64,000 bases of DNA from Ensifer adhaerens (lineage in GTDB: Bacteria > Pseudomonadota > Alphaproteobacteria > Rhizobiales > Rhizobiaceae), in NCBI RefSeq assembly GCF_002940685.1, contig NZ_PNFP01000012.1:1-64000 (forward strand), in the 5' to 3' direction. The notes below the pieces were generated by a model. It made no database searches and was not told the origin of the DNA. It worked only from the letters and a program-made list of their open reading frames with translations. The translations under genes were made by a program, and so were the position numbers. The number at the start of each line of letters is the position of its first letter. Positions within the stretch are counted from its first letter, which is position 1. Of this stretch, positions 1 to 9,862 are shown one piece after another.

Positions 1-485
1 TGGGTGTCGATGCCGCGCTTCTGGCCGTTGCCGAGATCGATGATCTCCTTCGGCTCGCCGAAATAGACGCCGCCGGTCAGTTCGCGCACGATCAGGATGT
101 CGAGGCCTTCGACCAGCTCGGGCTTCAGCGACGAGGCGTCCGCCAGTGCCGGGTAGCAGATTGCCGGACGCAGGTTGGCGAAGAGTTCGAGATCCTTGCG
201 CAGGCGCAACAGGCCCGCTTCCGGGCGCACCTCGTAAGGCACCGCATCCCACTTCGGACCACCGACGGCGCCGAACAGCACCGCGTCGGCTGAAAGCGCC
301 TTTGCCATGTCCTCTTCCGAGATCGCCTGGCCATGGGCGTCATAGGCCGAACCGCCGACCAGGCCCTCGTCGGTCACGAAGCCGGAGCCAAGCTCGGCGT
401 TCATGTAGGCGATGATCTTGCGGACTTCCGCCATGGCTTCCGGGCCGATGCCGTCGCCGGGGAGGATGAAAAGCTTGCGGGCCAT
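1..485 (-). CDS. leuB: 3-isopropylmalate dehydrogenase, N-terminal part (cut by window edge)
   Basis: Only the first 161 codons are in the window. LeuB oxidises and decarboxylates 3-isopropylmalate with NAD in leucine synthesis (cytoplasm). The start [16 protein letters not shown] is the dinucleotide-binding opening of the family. The stretch [17 protein letters not shown] carries the substrate-binding arginines, and [12 protein letters not shown] is the block with catalytic Tyr that is typical of true LeuB rather than of isocitrate or tartrate dehydrogenases. It follows the ACT-like gene by 75 bases on the same strand, so it may be read through from the amidase operon. Whether it is the only leuB of the genome or a second copy cannot be judged here. 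Confidence 0.93.
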   Translation of the reverse strand, partial: MARKLFILPGDGIGPEAMAEVRKIIAYMNAELGSGFVTDEGLVGGSAYDAHGQAISEEDMAKALSADAVLFGAVGGPKWDAVPYEVRPEAGLLRLRKDLELFANLRPAICYPALADASSLKPELVEGLDILIVRELTGGVYFGEPKEIIDLGNGQKRGIDT

Positions 486-560
486 TGTCGGCACTCCTGT
501 GGTTCTCAGTCTGATATCGAGCGGCATGGCCGCGTTGATGATGATGCGGGCGAGATCTGG

Positions 561-785
561 CTAGGCCGGCTTCGCGCCTTCGATCTGGCCGATGCGTTCG
601 CGCAGCGTGTTGGCGATGCTCTGCGAGCTCGGGGCGACGGCGATTTCGAGGCTCGCCTTGCCACCATCCACCTCGACCGCAAGCTTCGAAACGCTGACGC
701 CGAGCCGGCGAACGATGTCGAGCAGCCGCGAAACGATGTTTTCGAGATCGCCGCTTTCGACGGTGTAGCGCATCGTGTCGGTCAT
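561..785 (-). CDS. small ACT-domain-like protein
   Basis: A 74-residue protein beginning MTDTMRYTVESGDLENIVSRL. The alternating strand/helix pattern, with a hydrophobic strand, a helix around LENIVSRLLDIVRRLGV, then strands VSKLAVEV and ASLEIAV, fits a single beta-alpha-beta-beta ACT-like fold, as in small regulatory subunits such as IlvM. Its ATG overlaps the stop of the amidase gene by four bases, so translation is probably coupled. Its place between an amidase and leuB suggests a ligand-sensing role, but no function is proven. No catalytic motif is visible. Confidence 0.7.
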   Translation of the reverse strand: MTDTMRYTVESGDLENIVSRLLDIVRRLGVSVSKLAVEVDGGKASLEIAVAPSSQSIANTLRERIGQIEGAKPA

Positions 786-2173
786 GCCGCCACCTTCGGC
801 CAGGGGCGCTGCTGAGGGCGCATGGTCTCAAAAGCGCGCGCAAGGCGAAGCACGCCGATGTCGTCGAACTGTTGGCCGATGATCTGCAGGCCGATCGGCA
901 GGCCGCCTTCGGTGTAGCCGCAATTGATCGACACGGCCGGTTGTCCGCCCATGTTGACGGCGACGGTGAAGGCGATGTGTTCGAAAGGCTTCTGCGGATC
1001 GTTGACCGGCGACGCCCATTCGGCCGGGTAGGAAGCGGTCGGAGCGGTTGGCGACAGGATGAAATCGTAGCCGGAAAGGGCTGTGTGCAACGCGTTGCGC
1101 ATCGCCTCGATCTGGGCAAAGCCGGTATAGACCTCGCGGCCGGAGAAGTTCTCGGCGGTTTTGATCCAGTCGAAGATGTAGGGCAGGATCTGCGCCTGTT
1201 TCTCCGGCGAAAGGCGCGAGACGTCTTCCCAGCCCCGGGCCCGCCAGAAGCGGTCGAGACCGTCGATCATTTCGCGGGTTAGGAACGGACCGACCGGCTC
1301 GATGATCGCGCCGGCGTCAGCGAAGAGCCGTGCCGCCTTTTTGACCGCCCGTTCGGTCTCTTCGGTGACCGCCTGGCCGAAGCCGGCGTCGAGCCAGAGG
1401 CCGATCTTCAGGCCCTTCACGCCACGATCGAGATCGAGCCAGGGAATGTCGGCATAGGGCAGGGCCATGGTGTCACGGGCGTCCGGTTTCGACAGCACCG
1501 ACATGTAGAGCGCGGTGTCGGCGACGGTTCGCGTCATCGGCCCGGCGACGCGACCGATGAAGGGCGGGTTGATCGGCACGCGTCCCGCCGAAGGCTTCAG
1601 GCCGACGATGCCGCACCAGCCGGCCGGCAGGCGGACGGAGCCGCCGATATCCGTGCCGATGTGAAGCGGACCATAACCGGCTGCTGCCGCAGCACCCGCC
1701 CCGGCGCTCGATCCGCCGGGATTGGCAGAGAGGTCCCAGGGATTGCGGGCGAGCTTGTGGAAGCTCGAAAGACCCGAGGAGAGCATGCCGTAGTCGGGCA
1801 TGGTGGTCTTGGCGAGCAGGATGCCACCCGCCTCGCGGGTGCGGGCTGCCGGCGGCGCATCGGCTGCGGCCGGCGTCAGCGATACGGCGGCGCAGCCGAG
1901 CGGCACGGCCGTGCCCTTCGTCGCGATGTTTTCCTTGATTGTCACCGGCACGCCATCGATCGCGCCGAGCGGTTCGCCCTTCGCCCAGCGTTCCTCCGAT
2001 GCCCCTGCAGCCTTTCGCGCTTCGGTGGGATCATAGGCCCAGAGCGCGTTCAGCTTCGGCTCGGAGGCATCGATGCGGGCGATGACGGCGTCGGTCACCT
2101 CGACGGGAGAGAGCTTTTTCGAGCGGTAGGCCTCGACAAGGTCGATGGCGGAGAGATCGGCGAGTTCGGACAT
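782..2173 (-). CDS. amidase (amidase signature family)
   Basis: A 463-residue amidase hydrolysing an amide bond to acid and ammonia (or amine) in the cytoplasm. The Ser-cisSer-Lys triad is visible: K80 in PVTIKEN, S155 in NPGGSSAGAG and S179 in DIGGSVRLPA, with the family's 24-residue spacing between the serines. The start at 2173 (MSELADLS) is preferred over an in-frame ATG six codons upstream because AGGAAG lies about 6 bases before it. It follows the ATP-binding gene of a peptide/amide importer by 10 bases, so the imported compound or its breakdown product is the likely substrate. It could act on an aryl or alkyl amide, an N-acyl amino acid or an indoleacetamide-like compound; the sequence does not decide. 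Confidence 0.93.
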   Translation of the reverse strand: MSELADLSAIDLVEAYRSKKLSPVEVTDAVIARIDASEPKLNALWAYDPTEARKAAGASEERWAKGEPLGAIDGVPVTIKENIATKGTAVPLGCAAVSLTPAAADAPPAARTREAGGILLAKTTMPDYGMLSSGLSSFHKLARNPWDLSANPGGSSAGAGAAAAAGYGPLHIGTDIGGSVRLPAGWCGIVGLKPSAGRVPINPPFIGRVAGPMTRTVADTALYMSVLSKPDARDTMALPYADIPWLDLDRGVKGLKIGLWLDAGFGQAVTEETERAVKKAARLFADAGAIIEPVGPFLTREMIDGLDRFWRARGWEDVSRLSPEKQAQILPYIFDWIKTAENFSGREVYTGFAQIEAMRNALHTALSGYDFILSPTAPTASYPAEWASPVNDPQKPFEHIAFTVAVNMGGQPAVSINCGYTEGGLPIGLQIIGQQFDDIGVLRLARAFETMRPQQRPWPKVAA

Positions 2174-2183
2174 GGGGCACTTC

Positions 2184-3154
<971 letters not shown>

Positions 3155-3158
<4 letters not shown>

Positions 3159-4171
3159 GGGGCCACCATCCTTTCGCGCGGATGAAAGCAGGCGGCGCGA
3201 TGTTCGACGTTGTCATCGGTGTTGATCAGGTCGAGCGCCGGGATCGCCTGCCGGCAGTCCGCCTGAGCATAGGAACAGCGCTCGGCGAAGGAACAGTGCG
3301 GCGGCCGGCCAAAGGGATCGGGAACGATGCCGGGGATGGCATTCAGCCGCGGCCGTCCTTGGCTTGGCTGTCGGTCTGCAAGTGCCGCGCCGTGCGGCGA
3401 AGCGGCAAAGAGGCCGCGCGCATAGGGATGCGCCATCCGGGCAAAGACATCGTCGGTGCGCCCGGTCTCGATGATGCGGCCGGCATACATGACCGCGATG
3501 CGGTCGGTCATCTCCGAGACGACGCCGAGATCGTGGGTGATCAGCATCAGCGCCGTACCGGTGTCTTCGATCAGTTCGTCGAGCAGGTCGAGGATCTGCG
3601 CCTGCACCGTCACGTCGAGTGCCGTCGTCGGCTCGTCGGCAATCAGGAGATCCGGTTCGCAGGCGATCGCCATTGCGATCATCACGCGCTGGCGCTGGCC
3701 GCCGGAGAGCTGATGCGGGTAGAGATCGAGATCGAAGCGCGGCGCCGGCAGGCCGACCCGGTCGAGCAACGCGCGGGCCTTCTTCTCGGCATCGGCCTTG
3801 CTTTCTCCAAGGTGCAGTCGCCGGCCCTCGGCGATCTGGGCGCCGATCGACTTGACGGGATTGAGCGCGGTCATCGGCTCCTGGAAGATCATCGCCATGC
3901 GTCGGCCGCGATAGCCGCAGTATTCGGCTTCGGACAGACCAGCCAGATTGCGTCCGTCGAAGGAAAGTTCGCCCCGCACCCGCATGCGCTGCGGCAACAG
4001 GCCCATGACGGCAAGTGCGGTCATGGATTTGCCGCTGCCGGATTCACCGACGATCCCGAGGCGTTCGCCGCGGTTGAGCTTAAGATCGATGTCGCAGACG
4101 ATATCGACCCGGCTCGCGCCCGCGGAGAGTTCGACCGACATGCCGGCCATCTGAAGCAAGGGTTTCGTCAT
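3155..4171 (-). CDS. peptide/nickel-type ABC transporter ATP-binding protein (DppD/OppD class)
   Basis: A 338-residue second ATPase of the same importer. Motifs seen are GESGSGKS (Walker A), LSGGQRQR (signature) and [13 protein letters not shown] (Walker B), followed by a cysteine-containing oligopeptide-type C-terminal extension. The start at 4171 ([10 protein letters not shown]) overlaps the stop of the permease gene by four bases (ATGA). An in-frame ATG 108 bases upstream would lie deep inside the permease gene and is unlikely. Two different ATPases plus two permeases and a family-5 binding protein is the normal make-up of Dpp/Opp importers. Confidence 0.95.
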
Positions 4172-5028
4172 CGTTGCCGCCTCACGCGCGGATCGAGAAT
4201 GTCGCGCAGGCCATCGCCGAGCAGATTGAGGCCGAGCACGGCGAAGGTGATCGCGAGCCCCGGGAAGATCGCGAGCCACGGCGCCTGGTAGATGAAGGTC
4301 TGGGCGTCGTTCAGCATCTTGCCCCAGCTCGGCATCGGCGGCTGCGTACCGAGGCCGACATAGGAGAGGCCGGCTTCGGCGACGATCGCGAGCGCGAACT
4401 GGATCGTCACCTGGACGAGCAGCACGTGGTTGATGTTGGGCAGGATGTGCAGAAGCGTGATCGACACGTCGCCACGGCCGGCGCAGCGGGCAGCCTGCAC
4501 ATATTCGCGCTTCCAGAGGCCCATCGAGGCGCCGCGGGTCACGCGGGCAAAGACCGGGATGTTGAAGATACCGATCGCGATCATCGCATTGGTGGCGCCG
4601 GGACCGAAGATGGCGGTGATGATGACGGCGGTCAAAAGTGCGGGGAAGGCGAAGGCGAGGTCGCTCATGCGCATCACAAGACCGTCGACCCAGCCGCCGC
4701 GGGCAGCCGCCCAGGCGCCGAGCGGCACGCCGATGCCGGCGCCGACGAGCACCGCGACGATCGACACCGAGATCGAGTTGCGGGCGCCGACCATGATCAT
4801 CGACAGGATGTCGCGGCCGAAGTTGTCGGTGCCGAACCAGTGCGCGAGGCTCGGTCCCTGCAGCTTGTCACGGAAGTTCATCGCGGTCGGCGAATAGGGC
4901 GTCCAGACAAAGGAGATGAGCGCCATCGCCACGAGGATCAGGGTGACAGTGGTGCCGATCGTCAGGTTTCGGCTGCCGATGAGCTTGGAGATCAGGCCGG
5001 GTTCGGAGGTTGTTGCCGAGGTGGACAT
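4168..5028 (-). CDS. peptide-type ABC transporter permease (DppC class)
   Basis: A 286-residue inner-membrane permease with about six hydrophobic segments. The first is near residues 24-42. HWFGTDNFGRDILS is the periplasmic DppC/OppC signature, and the EAA loop lies around WKREYVQAARCAGRGD. Its start codon shares one base with the stop of the DppB-like gene (TGATG), and it overlaps the next ATPase gene by four bases, so the importer genes are tightly coupled. Confidence 0.95.
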   Translation of the reverse strand: MSTSATTSEPGLISKLIGSRNLTIGTTVTLILVAMALISFVWTPYSPTAMNFRDKLQGPSLAHWFGTDNFGRDILSMIMVGARNSISVSIVAVLVGAGIGVPLGAWAAARGGWVDGLVMRMSDLAFAFPALLTAVIITAIFGPGATNAMIAIGIFNIPVFARVTRGASMGLWKREYVQAARCAGRGDVSITLLHILPNINHVLLVQVTIQFALAIVAEAGLSYVGLGTQPPMPSWGKMLNDAQTFIYQAPWLAIFPGLAITFAVLGLNLLGDGLRDILDPRVRRQR

Positions 5029-5978
5029 CAGTGGCCTCCTCGCGACAGCCGCGGATCCAGGTAGCCATAGACCAGATCGACGAGGAAATTGATGGTGATG
5101 ACCGAAGCCGCAAGTAGCGTCACCAGCGTCTGCACGGTGACCAGGTCGCGCTGTGCGATCGCCTGGAACACGAGGCGGCCGATGCCCGGCAGGTTGAAGA
5201 CGTTCTCGATGATGATCGTACCGGCAAGCAGGAAGGAAAACTGCAGCCCGATGATGGTGACGACCGGGATCAGCGCATTCGGCACGGCATGCTTCCAGAG
5301 CGCGCCGGAGCGGCTGAGCCCCTTGGCCCGGGCGGTGCGGATGAAATCCTCGCCGAGCGTCTCGATGACGGCGGAGCGGGTGACGCGCCCGAGAATGGCG
5401 GCAAGCGGCAGGCCGAGTGCGAGTGCCGGGAGAATGAGCGAATGCAGGCCGTTCCAGATGCCGCCTTCCCAGCCGGCAAAGCCGGAGGCCGGGAACCAGG
5501 CGAGCTTCAGCGCAAAGAGCAGGATGAAGAGCAGCGCCAGCCAGAAGTTGGGGATCGCGACGCCGACCTGGGCGATGCCCATGACGACGGTGTCGCCGGC
5601 CTTGCCGCGGTTGGCGGCGGCATAGACGCCGATGGCGATGGCGACGACGACGGAGATCGCCATGGAGAGCAGCGCCAGCGGCAGCGTCACAAGGATGCGC
5701 GGTCCGAGCAGCTCGCGGATCGGCACGGAGTAGGTGAGGCTCATGCCGAAATCACCGACGACGAAGCCGCCGATCCAGTGGAGGTAGCGGATCCAGATCG
5801 GCTGATCGAGGCCAAGCTGCCGGTGCAGCGCCGCGATCGCGTCGGCGTCGGCATTCATGCCGAGCATCAGCACCGCCGGGTCGCCCGGCAGCACCTGCAT
5901 CAGCAGAAAGACGATGACTGAGGCAACCAGCGTCGTCAGGACGAGCGACACGAGGCGACCGCCAATGAAGGAAATCAC
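5028..5978 (-). CDS. peptide-type ABC transporter permease (DppB class)
   Basis: A 316-residue permease. The N-terminal hydrophobic segment (residues 7-27), the motif LLMQVLPGDPAVLMLG and the GLDQPIWIRYLHWI region are typical of DppB/OppB. The EAA loop is FIRTARAKGLSRS, and the end LVYGYLDPRLSRG is also family-typical. It lies about 98 bases after the binding-protein gene and shares one base with the DppC-like gene. It pairs with that protein to form the translocation channel. Confidence 0.95.
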   Translation of the reverse strand: MISFIGGRLVSLVLTTLVASVIVFLLMQVLPGDPAVLMLGMNADADAIAALHRQLGLDQPIWIRYLHWIGGFVVGDFGMSLTYSVPIRELLGPRILVTLPLALLSMAISVVVAIAIGVYAAANRGKAGDTVVMGIAQVGVAIPNFWLALLFILLFALKLAWFPASGFAGWEGGIWNGLHSLILPALALGLPLAAILGRVTRSAVIETLGEDFIRTARAKGLSRSGALWKHAVPNALIPVVTIIGLQFSFLLAGTIIIENVFNLPGIGRLVFQAIAQRDLVTVQTLVTLLAASVITINFLVDLVYGYLDPRLSRGGH

Positions 5979-6076
5979 ATCAACCTCCCGGAAAGAGCGG
6001 GCGTTGACCGGCGCCGGGTGCGCCAGTCAACGGCAGGTCCGCGCCGACCCCTCGTGGAAGGGGCCGGTGCCATTCC

Positions 6077-7552
6077 TTAGTTTTCCCAATAGGTCTGGGT
6101 CTGGTCGTCGGCCGGCACCGGCATGTTCTTCCAGAGACCCTTCACCTTCTTGTTCCAGACGCCGATCTTCGGCAGCGCGTAGAGGAACACGTTCGGTTCG
6201 TCCGCTGCCAGCTTGCGCTGGAGCTGTCCGATCAGATCCATCTGCTCGGCTTCGGTCGAAGCGAGCGTGTAGGACTTGTAGAGCGCCTTGTATTCCGGGT
6301 TCTGGTAGTTGAAGTAGTACTTGTCGCGGGCGTAGATATCGAGGTCGCGGGCCTCCGCATGGGCGATGATCGTCGCGTCGAAGTTCGAGTTCTTGAACAC
6401 CTGATCGAGCCATTGCGCGAACTCGATCGGCACGAGGTTCACCTTGACGCCGACTTCGGCAAGCATGGCCGCGATGATCTCGCCGCCACGGCGGGCATAG
6501 GCCGGCGGCGGCAGCATGATGGTGATCTCGAGGTTCTGAACGCCCGCTTCCTGCAGCAGTTGCTGCGCCTTGCCCGGATCATAGGGGTAGGTGTCGTTGA
6601 GATCGACGTAACCGGGCTCGACCGGCGAATAATGCGAGCCGATGGTCGTGCCGAAGCCCGAATACGTGCCTTCGACCAGCGCCTTGCGGTCGATCGCATG
6701 GGCGAGAGCCTGGCGGACGCGCACGTCGTCGAAGGGCTTCTTCGCATTGTTGAGCGCGAGCACCACCTTGCCCGAGGTGCTGCCGACCTCGACCTGCAGG
6801 TTCGGGTCGCTCTGGAACTGGCTGACCAGTTCTGCGGCCTGGAACATCGGGAAGGCATCGACGTTGCCGGCAAGAACGGCGGCGGCCGCCGCCGACGGGT
6901 CGCTGATGAACTTGAAGGTCACTTCGCTGAGCTTTGCCGGTTCGCCCCAGTAGTCGGCGTTCTTTTCAAGCACGACCTTGTCGCCCTTGGCCCATTCCTT
7001 GAACTTGAACGGGCCGGTGCCGACCGGCTTGGTCTTGTTGTCGGCGGCCGACGACGGCGCGATCATGACCGCGTCGCCCCAGGCCATGTTGAAGAGGAAA
7101 TTCGAGGCGGGGCGCTTCAGGGTCACGACGGCGGTCGCCGGATCCGGGCATTCGGTCTTTTCGATCGGCTCGAACAGGCCCTTCTGCGCATTGGTGGAAT
7201 CGGCCGAGACGGCGCGCTCGTAGGAGAACTTCACGACCGAGCAGTCGAATGCGGTGCCATCGTGGAACTTGACGCCCTGGCGAAGCTTGAAGCTGTAGGT
7301 CTTCTGGTCGTCGGAGATCGTCCAGCTCTCGGCGAGCAACGGCTTTACCGTGCCGTCCTCCACGACGCGGACGAGCCCTTCGAACAGGTTGCCGTAGGTG
7401 ATGTAGCGGATCGGCGCTGCGGCGCCGGCGGTCGGGTCGAGGCCCGGCGGCTCCAGCACCTGGCCGACGGTGATCGTATCCTTGGCCATCGCCGTCGTCA
7501 GCGACGCGGCGATGAAGCACGAGGCAAGCGCCCATTTCGTCAAGTTCATCAT
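6077..7552 (-). CDS. ABC transporter periplasmic substrate-binding protein, family 5 (DppA/OppA class)
   Basis: A 491-residue exported receptor of the importer. The signal peptide ends at AMAKD (about residue 23). The motif GAAAPIRYITYGNLFEGLVRV and the later MAWGDAVMIAP and GTGPFKFKEW are typical of family-5 solute-binding proteins for peptides, opines, nickel or amides. Two consecutive ATGs exist at 7552 and 7549, and a GGGG stretch sits just before the first. It is placed 57 bases after the short-chain dehydrogenase gene on the same strand, so it may belong to the transcript starting at the GntR gene. Ligand unknown. Confidence 0.95.
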   Translation of the reverse strand: MMNLTKWALASCFIAASLTTAMAKDTITVGQVLEPPGLDPTAGAAAPIRYITYGNLFEGLVRVVEDGTVKPLLAESWTISDDQKTYSFKLRQGVKFHDGTAFDCSVVKFSYERAVSADSTNAQKGLFEPIEKTECPDPATAVVTLKRPASNFLFNMAWGDAVMIAPSSAADNKTKPVGTGPFKFKEWAKGDKVVLEKNADYWGEPAKLSEVTFKFISDPSAAAAAVLAGNVDAFPMFQAAELVSQFQSDPNLQVEVGSTSGKVVLALNNAKKPFDDVRVRQALAHAIDRKALVEGTYSGFGTTIGSHYSPVEPGYVDLNDTYPYDPGKAQQLLQEAGVQNLEITIMLPPPAYARRGGEIIAAMLAEVGVKVNLVPIEFAQWLDQVFKNSNFDATIIAHAEARDLDIYARDKYYFNYQNPEYKALYKSYTLASTEAEQMDLIGQLQRKLAADEPNVFLYALPKIGVWNKKVKGLWKNMPVPADDQTQTYWEN

Positions 7553-7608
7553 GGTTCCCCCGCTTTGCGGTTTGGTTGTTTATGGTCCCAGTAAGTCAAT
7601 CGAAGCAA

Positions 7609-8355
7609 TCAGATCGAGCGGCCGCCGTCGACATCGAGCGCCACGCCGGTGATCATCGATGCCTGCGGCGAGGCGACGAAGAAGGCGGCCTCGGCAAGAT
7701 CCTCGGGCTTCAGCAGGCGTCCGAGCGGAATGGAGTCGCGGAACTTCTTGCGGATCTCCTCGGTGTCCTCGCCCATGAAGGTCGAAAGCAGCGGCGTTTC
7801 GCCGGCGACCGGGTTGAGCGCGACGACGCGGATGTTGAAGGGCGCAAGCTCGATCGCCAGTGCCTTCGTGGCGGAGACCACCCAGCCCTTGGTCGCATTG
7901 TACCAGGCAAGGTTCGGACGCGGCCGGTTGGCGCCGGTCGACGCGACGTTGACGATGACGCCCGCCTTGTTGTCCTTCATGTGCGGCAGCAGCGCTCGCG
8001 TCATCAGGTAGACGCCGCGCACATTGACGCCGAGGATGCGGTCGAATTCGTCGGGCTCGACCAGTTCGGCATTCTGCGGCTTGTGGCCGATGCCGGCATT
8101 GTTGATCAGGATGTCGATGCGCCCGAACTTTTCGAGGCCGGCCGCTACGGCGGCTGCGACATCCGTTTCCTTGGCGATATCGGCGACCACGGCGAAGGCG
8201 TTCGCGCCAAGCGCCTTGGCGACGCGCTCTGCGCCCGTGGCATCACGATCGACGACGATGACCTTGGCGCCGCCCTCGACGAAGCGCTTCGCAATGCCCT
8301 CGCCAAAGCCCGAACCTGCGCCGGTGATGAGAGCGACTTTACCTTCTAGTGACAC
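7609..8355 (-). CDS. short-chain dehydrogenase/reductase (classical SDR)
   Basis: A 248-residue NAD(P)-dependent oxidoreductase of the glucose/3-oxoacyl reductase type. It has the cofactor motif TGAGSGFGEG near the N-terminus, NNAG (LINNAGIG), the catalytic Ser in NVAST, and Tyr/Lys in WYNATKGW. The GTG at 8355 is chosen because GAGGAG lies 6 bases upstream; an upstream in-frame TTG would put that ribosome site inside the gene. It stands between an aldehyde dehydrogenase and the importer, suggesting an alcohol-to-aldehyde or ketone step. Substrate not predictable. Confidence 0.92.
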   Translation of the reverse strand: MSLEGKVALITGAGSGFGEGIAKRFVEGGAKVIVVDRDATGAERVAKALGANAFAVVADIAKETDVAAAVAAGLEKFGRIDILINNAGIGHKPQNAELVEPDEFDRILGVNVRGVYLMTRALLPHMKDNKAGVIVNVASTGANRPRPNLAWYNATKGWVVSATKALAIELAPFNIRVVALNPVAGETPLLSTFMGEDTEEIRKKFRDSIPLGRLLKPEDLAEAAFFVASPQASMITGVALDVDGGRSI

Positions 8356-8384
8356 GTGTTTCTCCTCAGGCAATCATGGTTGGA

Positions 8385-8415
8385 GCGGGATGGAGCGGAC
8401 ACCGCCCCATCCCGT
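8385..8415. repeat. intercistronic hairpin of the GCGGGATG palindrome family
   Basis: Between the aldehyde dehydrogenase stop and the SDR start lies GCGGGATGG, 13 bases, then CCATCCCGT, with inner GCGG-ACA-CCGC pairing, giving a stem of about 13 pairs with one mismatch. The outer arms match the hairpin at 20498-20537. It may process, attenuate or stabilise the mRNA. It has no T-tract on the minus strand after the stem, so a classical terminator is doubtful. Confidence 0.7.
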
Positions 8416-8416
8416 T

Positions 8417-9862
8417 CTAGCCGTGGTAGACAGAAATGGTTTTCATGCTGGCAAAGCCGTAGAGGGCCTCGAAACCCTTCTCGCGGCCATGACCGGATTT
8501 CTTGACGCCGCCGAAGGGCAGCTCGACGCCGCCGCCGGCGCCGTAGTTGTTGATGAACACCTGGCCGGCGTGCACTGCGCGCGCCAGGCGCAGCTGCCGT
8601 CCGCCGTCATTGGTCCAGACGCCGCAGACGAGGCCATAGGCGGTGCCGTTGGCAAGGCGGATCGCCTCCTCTTCGCCGTCGAACGGCATGATTACCTGCA
8701 CCGGGCCGAAGATCTCTTCCTGCACCGTGCGGTGTTCGTGCGGCACGTCGCGCAGCAATGTCGGTGCGACATAGGCACCCTGCGAGGGCGCATCGGCGAC
8801 GATCTGGCCCTGGGCCGCGACCTTCAGGCCATCCTTGGCGGCGTCTGCAAGGAAGCTCTCGATGATCGCCTTCTGCCTCGGCGAGACGACGGGACCGACC
8901 GCGAGGTCGCTGCCGGCCGGGCCGACCTTGAGCGCGCGGTAGCGTTCGCTCATGCGTGCCACCACCTCTTCGTAGACGGCGCGCTCGACGAGGATGCGCG
9001 ACGAGGCCGAGCAGGTCTGGCCGGCGTTCTGGATGCCGGCATTGACAAGGAAGGGAACAGCGCGGTCGAGGTCCGCATCGGCAAAGACGATCTGCGCCGA
9101 CTTGCCGCCGAGTTCGAGCGTCACCGGCACGGCGTTTTTCGCCGCAGCGGCCTGCACCATTTCGCCGGTGCGCACCGAGCCGGTGAACGAGATGTGGTTG
9201 ACGTCAGGATGTTCCGAGAGGGCGGCACCCGCTTCCGAGCCGAAGCCGGTGACGATGTTGAGCGCGCCCGACGGCAGGCCCTCTTCCTCGGCGATGCGGG
9301 CAAACTCGAGGATCGTGAGGCAAGCCTCTTCCGCGGGCTTGACGACGGCGGCGTTGCCCATGGCAAGGGCTGCACCCAGGCTGCGGCCGAGGATCTGCAT
9401 CGGATAGTTCCAGGGGATGATATGGCCGGTGACGCCGTGCGGCTCGTAGACCGTCAGGACGGTGAAGCCGTTCTGGTAGGGGATGGTGTCACCATGCACC
9501 TTGTCGGCGGCGCCGCCATAAAATTCGAGATAGCGGGAAAGCGCCACCACGTCGGCGCGCGCCTGCGTCAGCGGCTTGCCGACGTCGCGCGCCTCAAGCT
9601 CGGTCAAGAGGTCGATGTTGCGCAGCACGGCCGCCGAAATCCGGGTCAGCACCCGGCCGCGCTCGGTCGGCGTCATGCGTCCCCAGTCACCGGCAAGCGC
9701 TGCGCGGGCCGAACGCACGGCGAGATCGATATCGTCCCGGGTACCGCGGGCGATGCGTGCAAATTCCTGGCCGTTGGAAGGATCCCGCACCGGGATGAAC
9801 TCGCCGCCCGTTGCGTCCTGCCACTTGTTCGCGATGAAATTGCCGTAGGTCTTCACAGTCAT
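8417..9862 (-). CDS. NAD(P)-dependent aldehyde dehydrogenase
   Basis: A 481-residue ALDH-superfamily enzyme oxidising an aldehyde to the acid in the cytoplasm. The general-base glutamate is E250 in VTLELGGKS and the catalytic cysteine is C284 in NAGQTCSASSRI; FTGSVRTG is the cofactor-binding turn. Length is normal for the family. Its ATG overlaps the stop of the GntR gene by four bases, so regulator and enzyme are translated together. It probably works with the neighbouring SDR on a product released by the amidase, but no substrate can be assigned. Confidence 0.95.
   Translation of the reverse strand: MTVKTYGNFIANKWQDATGGEFIPVRDPSNGQEFARIARGTRDDIDLAVRSARAALAGDWGRMTPTERGRVLTRISAAVLRNIDLLTELEARDVGKPLTQARADVVALSRYLEFYGGAADKVHGDTIPYQNGFTVLTVYEPHGVTGHIIPWNYPMQILGRSLGAALAMGNAAVVKPAEEACLTILEFARIAEEEGLPSGALNIVTGFGSEAGAALSEHPDVNHISFTGSVRTGEMVQAAAAKNAVPVTLELGGKSAQIVFADADLDRAVPFLVNAGIQNAGQTCSASSRILVERAVYEEVVARMSERYRALKVGPAGSDLAVGPVVSPRQKAIIESFLADAAKDGLKVAAQGQIVADAPSQGAYVAPTLLRDVPHEHRTVQEEIFGPVQVIMPFDGEEEAIRLANGTAYGLVCGVWTNDGGRQLRLARAVHAGQVFINNYGAGGGVELPFGGVKKSGHGREKGFEALYGFASMKTISVYHG

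Noticed and set aside
1..485. Tartrate or isocitrate dehydrogenase instead of LeuB
   Set aside because: The arginine block [14 protein letters not shown] and [12 protein letters not shown] fit LeuB specifically.
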